Shown piece after piece: positions 14,921 to 22,304 of a stretch of 38,483 nt of DNA. The notes beneath the pieces were generated by a model, which was not told where the DNA came from, did no database searches, and worked only from the letters and a program-made list of their open reading frames with translations. The position numbers and the translations under genes are program-made. The DNA is taken from the IMG/VR virus record IMGVR_UViG_3300042480_001415, positions 1-38,483 of that record; one strand, 5' to 3'. Numbering within the stretch: position 1 is the stretch's first letter; the number at the start of each line of letters is the position of its first letter. The DNA comes from a virus.

Positions 14921-16075
14921 TCAGAGGATGTTGGAGACCTGCCAGCTGAACGGGAGGGCTGCGGTGGCGTTGGCCGTGCCGCTCACGGTGAATGAGCCGG
15001 CAGCGGGGACCGCAATCAACTCTTTGCAGGTCGCATCGCGCGCGTGCTGCGTGATGATCACACGCGACGCTGCGGTGACGAGCGAGTTCGTGATGACGAC
15101 CGACGAAGCACCGATGGCGATCGCGCTCTTCCCGGTCGGCTTGTTGATAGTCGCGGCACCGGGCGTGCCGGTTGAGTCGGTGCCCCACTGGTCGAGCGCG
15201 CCGAGTCGTGTCTTGAGGTAGACGGTTGCGCCCACGGAAAACTCGTAGCCGAACTCGCTCACCGCGTAGCCGTCGCTGAATCGGAGCCCGAAGTAGGTCG
15301 AGGTATTGTTGCCGAAGCGCAGCGACCCGGTGCCCGGCGCAGCCTCGATCTGCCACGACACGCCCGGCGTACCGTTGTCCCACTTGATAGCGTTCGATGA
15401 AGCGCCCCAGAACGTCAAGCCTCCCTTCTGAAAGAAGGCGCGCTCCACTTCGGTACCGCCTACACCGGTGCGCACTGAGAGCAGCTTCGCGCCCGCGTTG
15501 ACGGTGCCATCGGCAACCGACGTGCCGACCTTGGTCGCAACGTCAGAAGCGCCAGCGCCCGTCTGCCCGAACAACTGCACGCCGACAGCGTTTGCTGCCT
15601 TGAAAACACCTGCATCACTCGTGAACTGACCCGAGCACCCCGCCGCGCCCGTGCCGGGGAAAAGTCCGAGATATGCGGCCGCACCGTTCCAGATGCCCGC
15701 CATACCGTCGCCTGTGCGGTACTGGAGTTTGACTCCGCCGCCGTCGCCATTGAACTCGAACGCCTGCGTGCTCGTCATGGCCGGGCCATTCTTGTTGACC
15801 CAGAATTTCTCTGTTTCCGATCCGCCAAGACCAGTGCGCACAGTCAGCAGTTTTGCGGTCGCGTTGGTTGATGCTTCTGAAGTGCTGGTGCCGACCTTCA
15901 CGACGACGTCGCTCGCGCCCGTGCCGTTCGTGTTGAACAGGCTCGCGACCTGAATGCCCGCGCTGGCGATGATGGTGGAGAGGAACGTCTTCACGCCCTG
16001 CACTTGCTGCGCGATGGTGTTCAGGAACCCGCGCAACGTGCCGGAGGCGTCGGGCGGGGCAGAGGGAGTGCTCAT
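14921..16075 (-). CDS. Fibre-like beta-structured protein inserted in the head-tail junction cluster
   Basis: A 384-aa protein from ATG 16075, overlapping the gpG-like gene by 4 bp. The N-terminus is helical (FLNTIAQQVQGVKTFLSTII). Two related blocks at about residues 53-95 and 174-215 share GASDV, KVGTS, AKLL-VRTG and E-E spacing, indicating an internal duplication. The C-terminus (SSVVITNSLVTAASRVII and following) has the closing pattern I know from phage spike and tail-fibre tips. Its location among neck genes rather than at the tail end is unusual. It could be a neck whisker, head fibre or transplanted spike. Confidence 0.6.
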   Translation of the reverse strand: MSTPSAPPDASGTLRGFLNTIAQQVQGVKTFLSTIIASAGIQVASLFNTNGTGASDVVVKVGTSTSEASTNATAKLLTVRTGLGGSETEKFWVNKNGPAMTSTQAFEFNGDGGGVKLQYRTGDGMAGIWNGAAAYLGLFPGTGAAGCSGQFTSDAGVFKAANAVGVQLFGQTGAGASDVATKVGTSVADGTVNAGAKLLSVRTGVGGTEVERAFFQKGGLTFWGASSNAIKWDNGTPGVSWQIEAAPGTGSLRFGNNTSTYFGLRFSDGYAVSEFGYEFSVGATVYLKTRLGALDQWGTDSTGTPGAATINKPTGKSAIAIGASSVVITNSLVTAASRVIITQHARDATCKELIAVPAAGSFTVSGTANATAALPFSWQVSNIL

Positions 16076-16641
16076 CGTCGACCTCTGCCGGTGAGGGTGG
16101 GCGCGTCATCGTCGTTGCCCTTCACCTCGAGCACGCCGTTGCTGCCCTCGCGCACGGCCTCGCGCACGCCTGCAGCGATGGCCGACTGCAGGCCCCGCTC
16201 GAAGTCGTCGGCGAAGTCGAACACCGCGCGCGCCGGCATCTTCGCCGTGCCCGTCTGGTGGTAGCTGGCCCACGGCACGCCGACGGTGCCGAACGTCAGC
16301 TCGTTGCCCGTCACGTCACGCCGCGCGTTGGGCCCCGACTGCGTGAGGCCCGCCCGGAGTGCGCCACTGCGCTCGAGCAAGGGCTTGCCCGGGTAGTTGG
16401 CCTGCTTCCACTTCGCGTAGGCCACCGAGAGCGGCGCCCAGCTGCCTGAGCTGCCACGCCCGCGCGCGTCGAACTGCTTCGCCACCGACGACTCCATCAG
16501 CGGAATCAGCTTCGGCAGCACGTGCTTGCCGACGTTCGCCAGCTCTGCGCCCGCTCGCTCGACAGCGGCGGAGAAGCGACGCAGCCCGGCATCAGGCACA
16601 CCGCCCACCTGGTACTCGACGCTGACGACGATGGCGCTCAC
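16072..16641 (-). CDS. Phage virion morphogenesis protein, Mu gpG-like (HK97 gp10-like)
   Basis: A 189-aa protein from GTG 16641 in a GTGA overlap. Motifs typical of the Mu gpG / virion-morphogenesis family are present: WAPLSVAYAKWKQANYPGKPLLERSGALRAGL (about residues 68-99), then FGTVGVPWASYHQTG (about 117-131). These proteins act at the head-tail junction or in tail completion. The C-terminal tail (NDDDAPTLTGRGRR) is low complexity. It lies immediately after a head-completion candidate, which fits. Confidence 0.8.
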   Translation of the reverse strand: MSAIVVSVEYQVGGVPDAGLRRFSAAVERAGAELANVGKHVLPKLIPLMESSVAKQFDARGRGSSGSWAPLSVAYAKWKQANYPGKPLLERSGALRAGLTQSGPNARRDVTGNELTFGTVGVPWASYHQTGTAKMPARAVFDFADDFERGLQSAIAAGVREAVREGSNGVLEVKGNDDDAPTLTGRGRR

Positions 16642-17117
16642 AGCTCGTCCTTTCGACGCAGAACGGGGATGGCGTCGGACGCGTCCTCGTCGGAGCCGAC
16701 GTCAATCAGCAGCTCGGAGATGTGGTCGGTCGGCCCGTCGGGCTCACTCGCTCCCACCGTGGCCCCCTCCCCGAGCCAGTCGGCGTTCGACTCGTCCACC
16801 CCTTCGAACCACTCGCTCACTTCGGCGCGCCAGGCTTTGGCCACCTCGGGGTCAACGCCCGTCATGTCGCGGGCGATGCGCAGCGCCACCATCATGCGCA
16901 GCTGCTGGCGGCAGCTGACGAAGGCCTCGGTGTTGGCGTCGTCCTCGACGGTGGTGTTCGCCGCGCGAAGGGCGGCGCCGAGACGACCGGCCGCTTCGGC
17001 GATGGCCTCTCCGATGGCCGCTTCCGACGGACGCGACGACGCGGTCCACGCATCGGCGTTGGGGAAGTGGTGCGAGCGGACGGACTCAGCCGTCACGCCG
17101 AAGAGTTGAAGTGCCAT
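16638..17117 (-). CDS. Putative head-tail adaptor / head completion protein
   Basis: A 159-aa helical protein from ATG 17117. Helices at about 30-55 (EAAIGEAIAEAAGRLGAALRA), 60-90 and 95-110, followed by an acidic tail (SEPDGPTDHISELLIDVGSDEDASD). Size, helicity and order (capsid, small protein, this, gpG-like) fit a gp6- or gpFII-type connector. No specific family motif is recognised, so the call is by synteny. Confidence 0.55.
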   Translation of the reverse strand: MALQLFGVTAESVRSHHFPNADAWTASSRPSEAAIGEAIAEAAGRLGAALRAANTTVEDDANTEAFVSCRQQLRMMVALRIARDMTGVDPEVAKAWRAEVSEWFEGVDESNADWLGEGATVGASEPDGPTDHISELLIDVGSDEDASDAIPVLRRKDEL

Positions 17118-17134
17118 CGCCGAAGGGCCTCACG

Positions 17135-17311
17135 TCACTTCGAGTCGGACTTCTTCTCGGCCTTCTTCAGCTCGAGGTAGTGGCCGGTCGGGTCCATCTT
17201 CTCGGCCTGCTCCTTCGACAGCTCGAGCTCGTCGCCCACCTTCTTGGTGACGCGCTCGCCCTTGGGGCCCAGCACGACGACGCTGCCGTTCTTCACGATG
17301 TAGAGGCTCAT
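17135..17311 (-). CDS. Short basic-tailed protein downstream of the capsid terminator
   Basis: Fifty-eight residues from ATG 17311, ending at 17135. Begins MSLYIVKNGSVVVLGPKGER, then VTKKVGDELELSKEQAEKMD, and ends in a Lys/Glu-rich helix (LKKAEKKSDSK). The pattern of a beta hairpin, a DELELSKEQA turn and a helix recurs in small phage proteins encoded directly after major capsid genes. It is the first gene after a strong hairpin, so it may be read at a lower level than the capsid. Function unknown. Confidence 0.65.
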   Translation of the reverse strand: MSLYIVKNGSVVVLGPKGERVTKKVGDELELSKEQAEKMDPTGHYLELKKAEKKSDSK

Positions 17312-17341
17312 GGGTTTCTCGGTGTGGTGTGGAAAGACGAA

Positions 17342-17373
17342 GAGCGCGCGGCCTCAGCGGGCACCGCGCGCTC
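17342..17373 (-). terminator. Intrinsic-type terminator after the major capsid gene
   Basis: Read on the minus strand, GAGCGCGCGG pairs perfectly with CCGCGCGCTC (10 bp) around a 12-base loop and is followed by TTCGTCTTTCC. It lies seven bases after the capsid stop. It probably ends part of the abundant capsid transcripts so that neck and tail genes are expressed less. Confidence 0.7.
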
Positions 17374-17380
17374 AGTCACG

Positions 17381-18346
17381 TCAGTTGACGTTGTCGATGC
17401 GGTAGCCGGCGATGGCCTTGCCCGAGCCCGCCGAGTCGACCGCGCCGAACTGCAGGTCGTACCACCAGCCCTGGTAGAGGTACTTCATGCCCTCTTCCGC
17501 GCCTTCGGCCATCACGAGGTCCCGCTTCGTGTAGATGCCCGTCTTGACGGTGAAGTTGTTGGCGAACGACATCTGCCGCAGGCCCTGACGGCCCGACACG
17601 AAGCAGACGGCGAAGTCGCCCCACATGTCGGCGAGCGCATCCGCCGACGCGCCTTCCACGGCGGTCGTCGACGTCGCGCCGCACACGAGGATGCGCTTGA
17701 AGCCGAGCAGCGCGGCGATGGCCTGGTCGCTGGGCGTCATGCCGTTCGTGTACTGGAGGCGGTTGACAATCTGCGCGTTGGTGCGCAGGTGCTCCATCGT
17801 CACCCACGACACCGCGAGGGTGTCCGGCTCGGTGCCGCACTTGGTGCGGACCGCCAGACGCATCGTCTTCGCGTCGTCGATGGGCTTGCCGCCCGCCGCG
17901 CTCCACTCGAGACCGCCGCCGAGGGTGGAGGTGAGGCCGGTCGCGAAGTTGGCCGCGGCGACCTTGTTGATCATGTCGCGCTCCTTCGCCATCAGCAGCT
18001 TCGACGTGATGGTTTCGGCGGCGTCGAACTCGAGGTCCGCCACGGCCGCGTCGAAGTCGCGCTCGTCGCTCGGGTCGATGCGCGCGCCGTGCTCACGGAG
18101 CTCGCAGAGGCCCGACGTCTTGAACACGCCCCAGTCGGAGATGTTCGAACGCGCCTTGGTCGACTTCTTCACCACGGCCTCGCGCTTGTGGCTGAGGTCG
18201 TACTGGTACTTCGTGTACTGCGCCGTCTTCACGGGTTGAGGGGGGAAGACGAGGTCGGCGATGAAGTCCTTTCGGTCGACCATCACCTTCTGGGAGTAGT
18301 TGCTGACCGGGTCGGTCGTCTTGAACAGCGAGCCGTCGAGAGCCAT
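17381..18346 (-). CDS. Major capsid protein
   Basis: A 321-aa protein from ATG 18346, with AAGGAC about 10 bp upstream. It follows protease/scaffold and decoration genes and precedes connector genes, the fixed place of the major capsid. It starts MALDGSLFKTTDPVSNYSQK. A charged helix follows (about 95-120), then an HK97-like mix with VTMEHLRTNAQIVNRLQY (about 182-199) and TNGMTPSDQAIAALLGFKRI. The C-terminus contains YLYQGWWYDLQFGAVDSAG. The family looks like the Mu/F116-type capsid group paired with DUF935 portals. The identification rests on synteny and overall pattern. Confidence 0.75.
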   Translation of the reverse strand: MALDGSLFKTTDPVSNYSQKVMVDRKDFIADLVFPPQPVKTAQYTKYQYDLSHKREAVVKKSTKARSNISDWGVFKTSGLCELREHGARIDPSDERDFDAAVADLEFDAAETITSKLLMAKERDMINKVAAANFATGLTSTLGGGLEWSAAGGKPIDDAKTMRLAVRTKCGTEPDTLAVSWVTMEHLRTNAQIVNRLQYTNGMTPSDQAIAALLGFKRILVCGATSTTAVEGASADALADMWGDFAVCFVSGRQGLRQMSFANNFTVKTGIYTKRDLVMAEGAEEGMKYLYQGWWYDLQFGAVDSAGSGKAIAGYRIDNVN

Positions 18347-18398
18347 CTGAGTGAGTCCTTCTGAAAGCGGGTTGGTGAGAGGGTGGAAGAGAAAGCCA

Positions 18399-18417
18399 CT
18401 CGAGCCAGAAGCCCGAG
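18399..18417 (-). other. Small hairpin between decoration and capsid genes
   Basis: On the minus strand CTCGGGC pairs with GCTCGAG (7 bp with one G-T) around TTCTG, within the 81-bp gap before the capsid gene. No T-tract follows, so mRNA stabilisation or processing is more likely than termination. Confidence 0.35.
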
Positions 18418-18427
18418 CGGCAGAGCA

Positions 18428-18820
18428 TCAGGGGACGACCGGGCCGCGGGTGTTCGGCGTCTTCAGCCTGATGGAGACCATCTCGCCGGCAGCCGCCGCC
18501 GCAGGACCGACCATCTTCCCGTGGGCGACGTTGCCCGTGGCCGCCGTGACAGCGCGACCCGACGCGTCGGAGGTGACTTCGGCGCCGGCCGCGATGATGC
18601 CGCCCGCCTCGATGACGGCCACGCCGTCGGTCTGAATCTCAAGCGCGCCGCCGACGGTGGACTGGCCCTCGGTCGCGACGCCGTCCGCGATTTCCGAGGC
18701 CGCCGCCACCTGCGTGGCGACGAAGTTGGCAGCCGTGAAGCGCACGAAGCGACGGCGCGTGATGGCCGCCGACGCGTAGCCGGTGAGAGACGAAACGCCC
18801 TGGTTGTTGGTGAGGCTCAT
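18428..18820 (-). CDS. Capsid decoration/head protein (DUF2190-like)
   Basis: A 130-aa beta-rich protein from ATG 18820. It begins MSLTNNQGVSSLTGYASAAITRRRFVRFTA. Residues about 75-115 (IEAGGIIAAGAEVTSDASGRAVTAATGNVAHG) show the Gly/Ala strand pattern I associate with DUF2190-type capsid cement proteins: a parameter-like strand, then GxVTSDxxGRAV. It sits directly upstream of the major capsid gene, the usual place for such cement proteins. Confidence 0.65.
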   Translation of the reverse strand: MSLTNNQGVSSLTGYASAAITRRRFVRFTAANFVATQVAAASEIADGVATEGQSTVGGALEIQTDGVAVIEAGGIIAAGAEVTSDASGRAVTAATGNVAHGKMVGPAAAAAGEMVSIRLKTPNTRGPVVP

Positions 18821-18882
18821 GTGGTTTTCCTTGTGAGGGTGGGTGAGGCCGCGCCCTCACAAGCGCGCGGCGGGTGAGAGAT

Positions 18883-19476
18883 TCAGGCCTCGGGCGCCGG
18901 GCGCTTCGACTTCGCGCTCGACGACGCGGCCAGCTTCAGCAGCTCCGGCTTCTCCGCCGCGAGACGCTTGCGGGCCTCGGAGTAGGTGAGGCCCGGGGTG
19001 TCCTTGCGGATGCGCTCGAGCTCGTCGTCGAGCTGCTGCGTCACCTGCTCAGGGGCCACGGCCTCGTCGCCACCCTTGCCGCGGATGCCGACCTCGCCAA
19101 CGGGCACGATGGGCGTCGCCGCACCGAAGTGCTTCTTGGCGAACTCCATGCCCATCTTCAGGCAGATTTCCTTCGCGCTCTCGCGGTTCGCCGGGAGCAG
19201 CTTCTTCTCGCTCTCGAGCTTGACGAGGAAGGCGTCGACTTCGACGCCGAGGGCGTCCGACTTCGCCTTGGCGAGGTCGGCCTCGAGCTTCACGACAGTC
19301 TCGCGGGCCGCGGCCAGCTCCACCTTCAGCGGCTTCGAGGTGAACTCGACCTTCTCGTTCATCTCGTTGCCCAGTTTCAGGTTGTCCGCCTTCAGCTTGC
19401 GGACCGCCTCGGCGAGGGCTTCATCGGTGGTGACTTCGGGCATGGCGAAAAGCGACAGCAGCAACGTGCGCAGCAT
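18883..19476 (-). CDS. Nested scaffold protein (internal start in the protease gene)
   Basis: A 197-aa in-frame product from ATG 19476. The start has AGGAGAAC placed about 3-6 bp upstream, one of the best ribosome-binding sites in this cluster. It begins MLRTLLLSLFAMPEVTTDEAL and includes the whole coiled-coil scaffold (VRKLKADNLKLGNEMNEK...). Mu, lambda and related phages make scaffold from an internal start of the protease gene, so this is expected for the family; I infer it here from the ribosome-binding site. Confidence 0.65.
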   Translation of the reverse strand: MLRTLLLSLFAMPEVTTDEALAEAVRKLKADNLKLGNEMNEKVEFTSKPLKVELAAARETVVKLEADLAKAKSDALGVEVDAFLVKLESEKKLLPANRESAKEICLKMGMEFAKKHFGAATPIVPVGEVGIRGKGGDEAVAPEQVTQQLDDELERIRKDTPGLTYSEARKRLAAEKPELLKLAASSSAKSKRPAPEA

Positions 19477-20007
19477 GGTGTTCTCCTGGGAAGGGTGAGG
19501 CGTGGATGAGGGTGCTCGGCCTGCCGCCACGCGAGGCAGGTCGAAAAGGAAGGGCTGATTCAGCAGCGCAGCGCCCAACAGCGTCGGGCCCTGGCGCTTG
19601 CCGGTGGTGGTGTCCCAGCCGTCGAGGGCGAAAGAGGGCGAGAGGCACCGCAGCTCGTCAGCGAGAATCCGCGCGCGGGCCGCAGCGGTCCACTTGATGA
19701 GCCCGTAGAGCCCGTCGTCGCGCAGCTCGAGCCCCTCAATCCACCCCGAAGCGATGGAGGTGGGGCTTTCGTCGTCGTGCCAGTAGTCGACCGGCAGGGG
19801 CGCCTTGTTGATGCGCTCCCAGTTGGCCACCATCTTCGCGAGGAACTCCCGCGACATGGTGATGGAGCCACCGGGGAAGTCGGGGCGGAACCGCTTCACG
19901 CCCACGGGGAACAGCATGTTCCACTTCGGAGCGTCGTCTCCGAGCGGAGCCAGCGCCTGCGAGTCGAAGCGCACCACATCGCGCTCACCAGAAGCCATGC
20001 GCGTCAT
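18883..20007 (-). CDS. Mu gpI-like prohead protease with fused scaffold region
   Basis: A 374-aa protein from ATG 20007, overlapping the portal stop (ATGA). The N-terminal 170 residues match the Mu protease I pattern. There is RPDFPGGSITMSREFLAKMVANW, then LPVDYWHDDES (about residues 73-83, with the His of the catalytic region), ASGWIEGLELRDDGLYG, and LRCLSPSFALDG. The C-terminal half is a long charged coiled coil (about 190-300) with a basic end (SAKSKRPAPEA), as expected for a scaffold. An internal ATG allows a separate scaffold product. Confidence 0.8.
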   Translation of the reverse strand: MTRMASGERDVVRFDSQALAPLGDDAPKWNMLFPVGVKRFRPDFPGGSITMSREFLAKMVANWERINKAPLPVDYWHDDESPTSIASGWIEGLELRDDGLYGLIKWTAAARARILADELRCLSPSFALDGWDTTTGKRQGPTLLGAALLNQPFLFDLPRVAAGRAPSSTPHPSQENTMLRTLLLSLFAMPEVTTDEALAEAVRKLKADNLKLGNEMNEKVEFTSKPLKVELAAARETVVKLEADLAKAKSDALGVEVDAFLVKLESEKKLLPANRESAKEICLKMGMEFAKKHFGAATPIVPVGEVGIRGKGGDEAVAPEQVTQQLDDELERIRKDTPGLTYSEARKRLAAEKPELLKLAASSSAKSKRPAPEA

Positions 20008-22262
20008 TCGTCACCTGCCTCTTTCTTGCGGAACAGCAGCAGACAGCGGCACTTGTCGCGCCCGTCGCAGTTGCGGTCCGGTGGAGTGAGGCGGTCATGC
20101 GCGGGGGAGTCGAACTCCGCCGTCTGCCCGTCGGCCGCCTCGCACGTGGGGCACGTGTTGGTGTCCAGCACCGCGCTGCGCTCGACCTCGTCGACGCCGC
20201 CAATGAGGCGCGCAGCCTCGTCACGGCCCACGTTCCAGATGCGCGTCGTGACGCTGCCCGCGTCGGCCTTGAAGGCCCCCGTCTCAATCTGCTTCACGAC
20301 GGTGCGCGCGACGACTTCGCCGGCGCTGCCTCCCGTGCGCACGACGTCGACGGCCTCGCGCTCGAGCTCGCCACGCAGCCGCGCCACCATGCGACGCACC
20401 AGCCCCTTCTCGGACTGCTGCACCACCTGCTCGGCCTTCACGACGGCCTCGTCGAGCTCTTCCTCTTCCTGCATCTTCACCAGGCGCTGCGGGACGGTGG
20501 CGCGCAGCTCCTTCGCCACCTGACGCGCACCCAGCTGGCGCAGCTGCGCGTGGTACTCGGTCACGGCCTTCTCGAGGCGCGCGGTGTCGAACTGCATGGT
20601 GGCGACTTCGTCGGGGTTGCCGTCCTGCATCGCCGCGGTGATGGCGGGGCCAGCGGCCACCAGCATCTCCGCGATGATGGGGCGCACGCGCTGCTCGAAC
20701 TCCACCGGCGCCGCGTCGAGCGCCTGCGCCATGGCGACGAGGTCAAGCTTCATCTCCGACGGGCGGAGCGGCCGCGAGGGCACGAAGGGGCGCGCGCTCA
20801 TCTTCTTGGGCGCGTCGTCGACCTCTTCGCCCTCGTCTTCGTCTTCTTCGGCTTGCTCACCTGCACCACCGAAGGGCGGGGCCATGACGGGCGCGCGGGC
20901 CGCCTTCGCCTCGAGGGCCTCTTCGCGTGCCTCGTGGTCGATGGGCGCGAAGCCGAGGTCCTCACGCACCACGTTCTCATCATCGAGCGTGACGGTGAGG
21001 AGTCCCGTGGCCACGGCCTTCGTTGCAGCGTCGAGGCGCGCACCAGGCGACAGCTGCGGGCGCTTCAGCGTGATGGTCAGCTTCGGGTACTCGCTCTGCG
21101 GCCCGAAGTTGGCGTCCACCAGCTTCTTGACGGCGCCCGTGTACGCGCGCGAGCCGACGCCGTTCCACACGGCCTCCAGCTCCGAGACGACACCCTGCAC
21201 GAAGGCGAAGCTCTGCCCGTCGTGCGTGTCGCCGACAGCACGAGAGCCCGTGCCGTTGATGCCGAGCGACAACTGCTGCGCCTGCACGATGGTGAGGATG
21301 CAGGAGCCGAGCTGCTGCCACGCGTCGAGCACGTGGCCCTTGTTCGCGCCGGGCGAGTACACCCACTCGATGCTCCAGCCGAAGGGCATCACCACCGCGG
21401 CGTTCTCGTGGAACACCAGATTCTCGAGCAGGCGCTGCAGCTTCTTGCGCTGGCCGTCCGTCAGCTTCGCGGCACGGTCCGACGACGAGACGGCCGTGGG
21501 AATGCCCGCGCCCTCGCGCACGAGACTGATGCCCGCCAGCTTGAGCAGCTGCTCCTGAATCTTCGCGAGGTACCAGACAGGGCGCCACACGCTGTAGCCG
21601 GCGAAGTTGTTGCCCCGCCGCTTCCAGCTGAAGAGGGCCAGCTTCGCCGCGGGGATGTCGTACGTGCCCCACGCGCCGGTGTCGTCGGGCCCCTGCTGGC
21701 GAACGAAGGAGAGCTCTCCGCCCGCGAGGTGCCAGCCCTGATGCGCCACCGTCGAGGGCAGGCGCTCGGCCATGCGCACGATGCCGAGGCCGCGGCCACC
21801 GGGCAGCGTCTCGTGCTGCACGTCGTCCCACACCAACTCGTGCAGCGAGAAGCCGGGCGTCAGGCCTTCGGTCATCTGCTGATTCACCGCAGCGACACCG
21901 GGCTCCATCTTCTCGGTGAGGGCCCACTTCACGAAGTCGGCGTGTCGCTGCCCGTCGGCCACCTTCTCCGAGGCCTTCACGCCGATGCGCGCGTCGCGGA
22001 TGTGCCCGCCGATGAAGTCCATCCCCATCGCGACGAAGGGGTTGGTGCGGAGCAACTTCTCGTACTCGCCCCAGCTGCGAGAGCCGGGCGTGCCGTACGC
22101 GGCTTCGTGCAACAGGCGGTTGTTGTTCTCCGCCTGAATGTCGCCGGAGTAGTTGCCGATGCCGTCGACGCCGAGTTCGCCCGGCAGGGGCGCTTCGGGC
22201 GCAGGGGCACCCGCAGCCAAGCGCGTCACACGGCCCTTGCTGGCGCTTCGCTTGGTGCCCAC
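20004..22262 (-). CDS. Portal protein (DUF935, Mu gp29-like) with C-terminal MuF-like head-morphogenesis domain
   Basis: A 752-aa protein, apparently from GTG 22262. The N-terminal 460 residues follow the DUF935 portal pattern (YEKLLRTNPFVAMGMDFI, FSLHELVWD, RRGNNFAGYSVWRPVWYLAKIQEQLLKLA, LGFAP). A Glu/Asp-rich linker (about 485-505) follows. The C-terminal 250 residues are helical and end in a MuF-like motif: RIWNVGRDEAARLI, then SAVLDTNTCPTCEAADGQ and PPDRNCDGRDKCRCLLLF with conserved Cys pairs. Mu encodes gp29 and gp30 (MuF) as separate genes; here they appear fused. The start codon lies within the 3' arm of a hairpin (22260-22281), so the start is less certain. Confidence 0.85.
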   Translation of the reverse strand: MGTKRSASKGRVTRLAAGAPAPEAPLPGELGVDGIGNYSGDIQAENNNRLLHEAAYGTPGSRSWGEYEKLLRTNPFVAMGMDFIGGHIRDARIGVKASEKVADGQRHADFVKWALTEKMEPGVAAVNQQMTEGLTPGFSLHELVWDDVQHETLPGGRGLGIVRMAERLPSTVAHQGWHLAGGELSFVRQQGPDDTGAWGTYDIPAAKLALFSWKRRGNNFAGYSVWRPVWYLAKIQEQLLKLAGISLVREGAGIPTAVSSSDRAAKLTDGQRKKLQRLLENLVFHENAAVVMPFGWSIEWVYSPGANKGHVLDAWQQLGSCILTIVQAQQLSLGINGTGSRAVGDTHDGQSFAFVQGVVSELEAVWNGVGSRAYTGAVKKLVDANFGPQSEYPKLTITLKRPQLSPGARLDAATKAVATGLLTVTLDDENVVREDLGFAPIDHEAREEALEAKAARAPVMAPPFGGAGEQAEEDEDEGEEVDDAPKKMSARPFVPSRPLRPSEMKLDLVAMAQALDAAPVEFEQRVRPIIAEMLVAAGPAITAAMQDGNPDEVATMQFDTARLEKAVTEYHAQLRQLGARQVAKELRATVPQRLVKMQEEEELDEAVVKAEQVVQQSEKGLVRRMVARLRGELEREAVDVVRTGGSAGEVVARTVVKQIETGAFKADAGSVTTRIWNVGRDEAARLIGGVDEVERSAVLDTNTCPTCEAADGQTAEFDSPAHDRLTPPDRNCDGRDKCRCLLLFRKKEAGDE

Positions 22263-22281
22263 GTCGCGAAGCTGCGACGTG
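22260..22281 (-). promoter_or_regulatory. Hairpin over the portal start codon
   Basis: Perfect 8-bp inverted repeat: CACGTCGC, six-base loop AGCTTC, GCGACGTG (minus strand). The GTG start of the portal gene is the last three bases of the 3' arm. No good Shine-Dalgarno is visible upstream, so the hairpin may limit initiation, or the true start may be further in. Confidence 0.5.
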
Positions 22282-22283
22282 AG

Positions 22284-22304
22284 TGGACCGCCGAGCTACA
22301 CCCT
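22284..22304 (-). promoter_or_regulatory. Gene-border motif, copy 3 of 3
   Basis: Plus-strand TGGACCGCCGAGCTACACC, followed by CT. On the minus strand it follows immediately after the TerL stop and precedes the portal hairpin by two bases. Matches copy 2 over 19 bases and copy 1 over 20 of 21. Confidence 0.6.
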
